Of a stretch of 64,000 bases of DNA, positions 63,448-64,000 are shown one piece after another; the stretch's first letter is position 1, and the number at the start of each line of letters is the position of its first letter. A program made the position numbers and the translations under genes. The DNA comes from Sipunculus nudus (taxonomy: Eukaryota > Annelida > Sipuncula > Golfingiida > Sipunculidae): the NCBI GenBank assembly GCA_026874595.1, contig CM049316.1:54445676-54509675 (forward strand), given 5' to 3'. The notes under the pieces were generated by a model that saw nothing but the letters and a program-made list of their open reading frames with translations, had not been told where the DNA came from and made no database searches.

Positions 63448-63970
63448 TTAGCAGAAACAGCAAACTCGAGCTTGATCGTTGATTCTATTTTCAATTTTTC
63501 TTCACGCAACATTGGCGTCACCTGACGGGAATATAGTTGACTATTTTTTTAAAGCGGTGACAAATTAACGCTTTTTCTGAAAGGTGTAAAATGAAAGCTA
63601 TTTAGTCTTACGTTATATACCTATTCATAACACTTGAAGAGTAAATCTTGTTCATTTTTATGTAAAGGAAATTTAATTTAAACACGGAATAATGTGAATT
63701 CAGTTTTTCCCCTTTCTAATAAGCAGAAACAGTCTCCTTGACCTTTGGTTGTCAATTTCCCCATTTATTTTCACGCAAGTGGTGATATCTTCCGAGAAAA
63801 TGTATGACTACTTTTATGCCGTTGGTATAAAGTATTGTCAGTTCTCAAAGCTTATATGGAATTATGTCTGTAACTTTATAGACTTACGTATATATACTTA
63901 CTCATATCATACTTATGTAGATACTTATTCATAACACTTGGGAAACGTCTTTGTTCATTTGAAAGCGACA
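63448..63970. repeat. Diverged direct duplication of about 270-300 bp
   Basis: Landmarks GCAGAAACAG (63451 and 63723), TTTTC...TTCACGCAA (about 63490 and 63765) and ATTCATAACACTTG (63623 and 63927) recur in the same order. The offset grows from 272 to 304 bp. Confidence 0.65.
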
Positions 63971-64000
63971 AGAAGTGACCTTGATCCCATGTTTATATTG

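Noticed and set aside
61891-64000. Next dynein exon (AAA4 continuation)
   Set aside because: No stretch encoding the expected SYN..NLMEDLK block with a fitting acceptor was seen; the intron extends past the window.

Overview
This is intron-rich, AT-rich nuclear DNA from an animal. The repeats point to a mollusc, probably a bivalve: non-autonomous elements capped by hairpins with tandem-repeat cores and, in several, CTAG 3' ends (Helitron-like), short inverted-repeat elements, and tRNA-derived SINE-like copies. The species assignment is inference from repeat style only.

One protein gene can be supported, on the + strand. It is an axonemal dynein heavy chain of the DNAH5/DNAH8 (gamma-type outer-arm) family. 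Forty-two exon positions between 17941 and 61890 join in a consistent reading frame to give 8963 nt, about 2987 residues: N-terminal tail, linker, AAA1, AAA2, AAA3 and the Walker A segment of AAA4. No internal stop or frameshift was found. The rest of AAA4, the microtubule-binding stalk, AAA5, AAA6 and the C-terminal domain must lie to the right; 61891-64000 is intron.

Layout: 1-17940 has no conserved coding sequence, but holds five short ATG-to-donor segments (4342, 8716, 9992, 13208, 15154). All end in phase 0, as exon 2 requires, so they are candidate alternative first exons; the stretch also carries dispersed repeats. 17941-38448 encodes the tail and the start of the linker. 39747-42846 encodes the rest of the linker and the entry to AAA1. 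43182-45177 is AAA1, 48388-50558 AAA2, 52869-56349 AAA3, and 58106-61890 the AAA3-AAA4 junction and the AAA4 P-loop.

The most unusual signal is splicing architecture. Three separate exon boundaries sit inside tandem arrays whose unit straddles the splice site: ten 3' splice-site copies before exon 4 (41-bp unit), three before exon 18 (57-bp unit, in frame and open, so +19 or +38 residue isoforms are possible), and nine 5' splice-site copies after exon 25 (37-bp unit). The AAA3-AAA4 junction has two homologous 123-nt exons (41a, 41b) that look mutually exclusive, and a possible 21-nt in-frame micro-exon lies two introns further on. One intron is GC-AG. These suggest a heavy-chain gene with several routes to transcript diversity; all isoform claims need transcript data.
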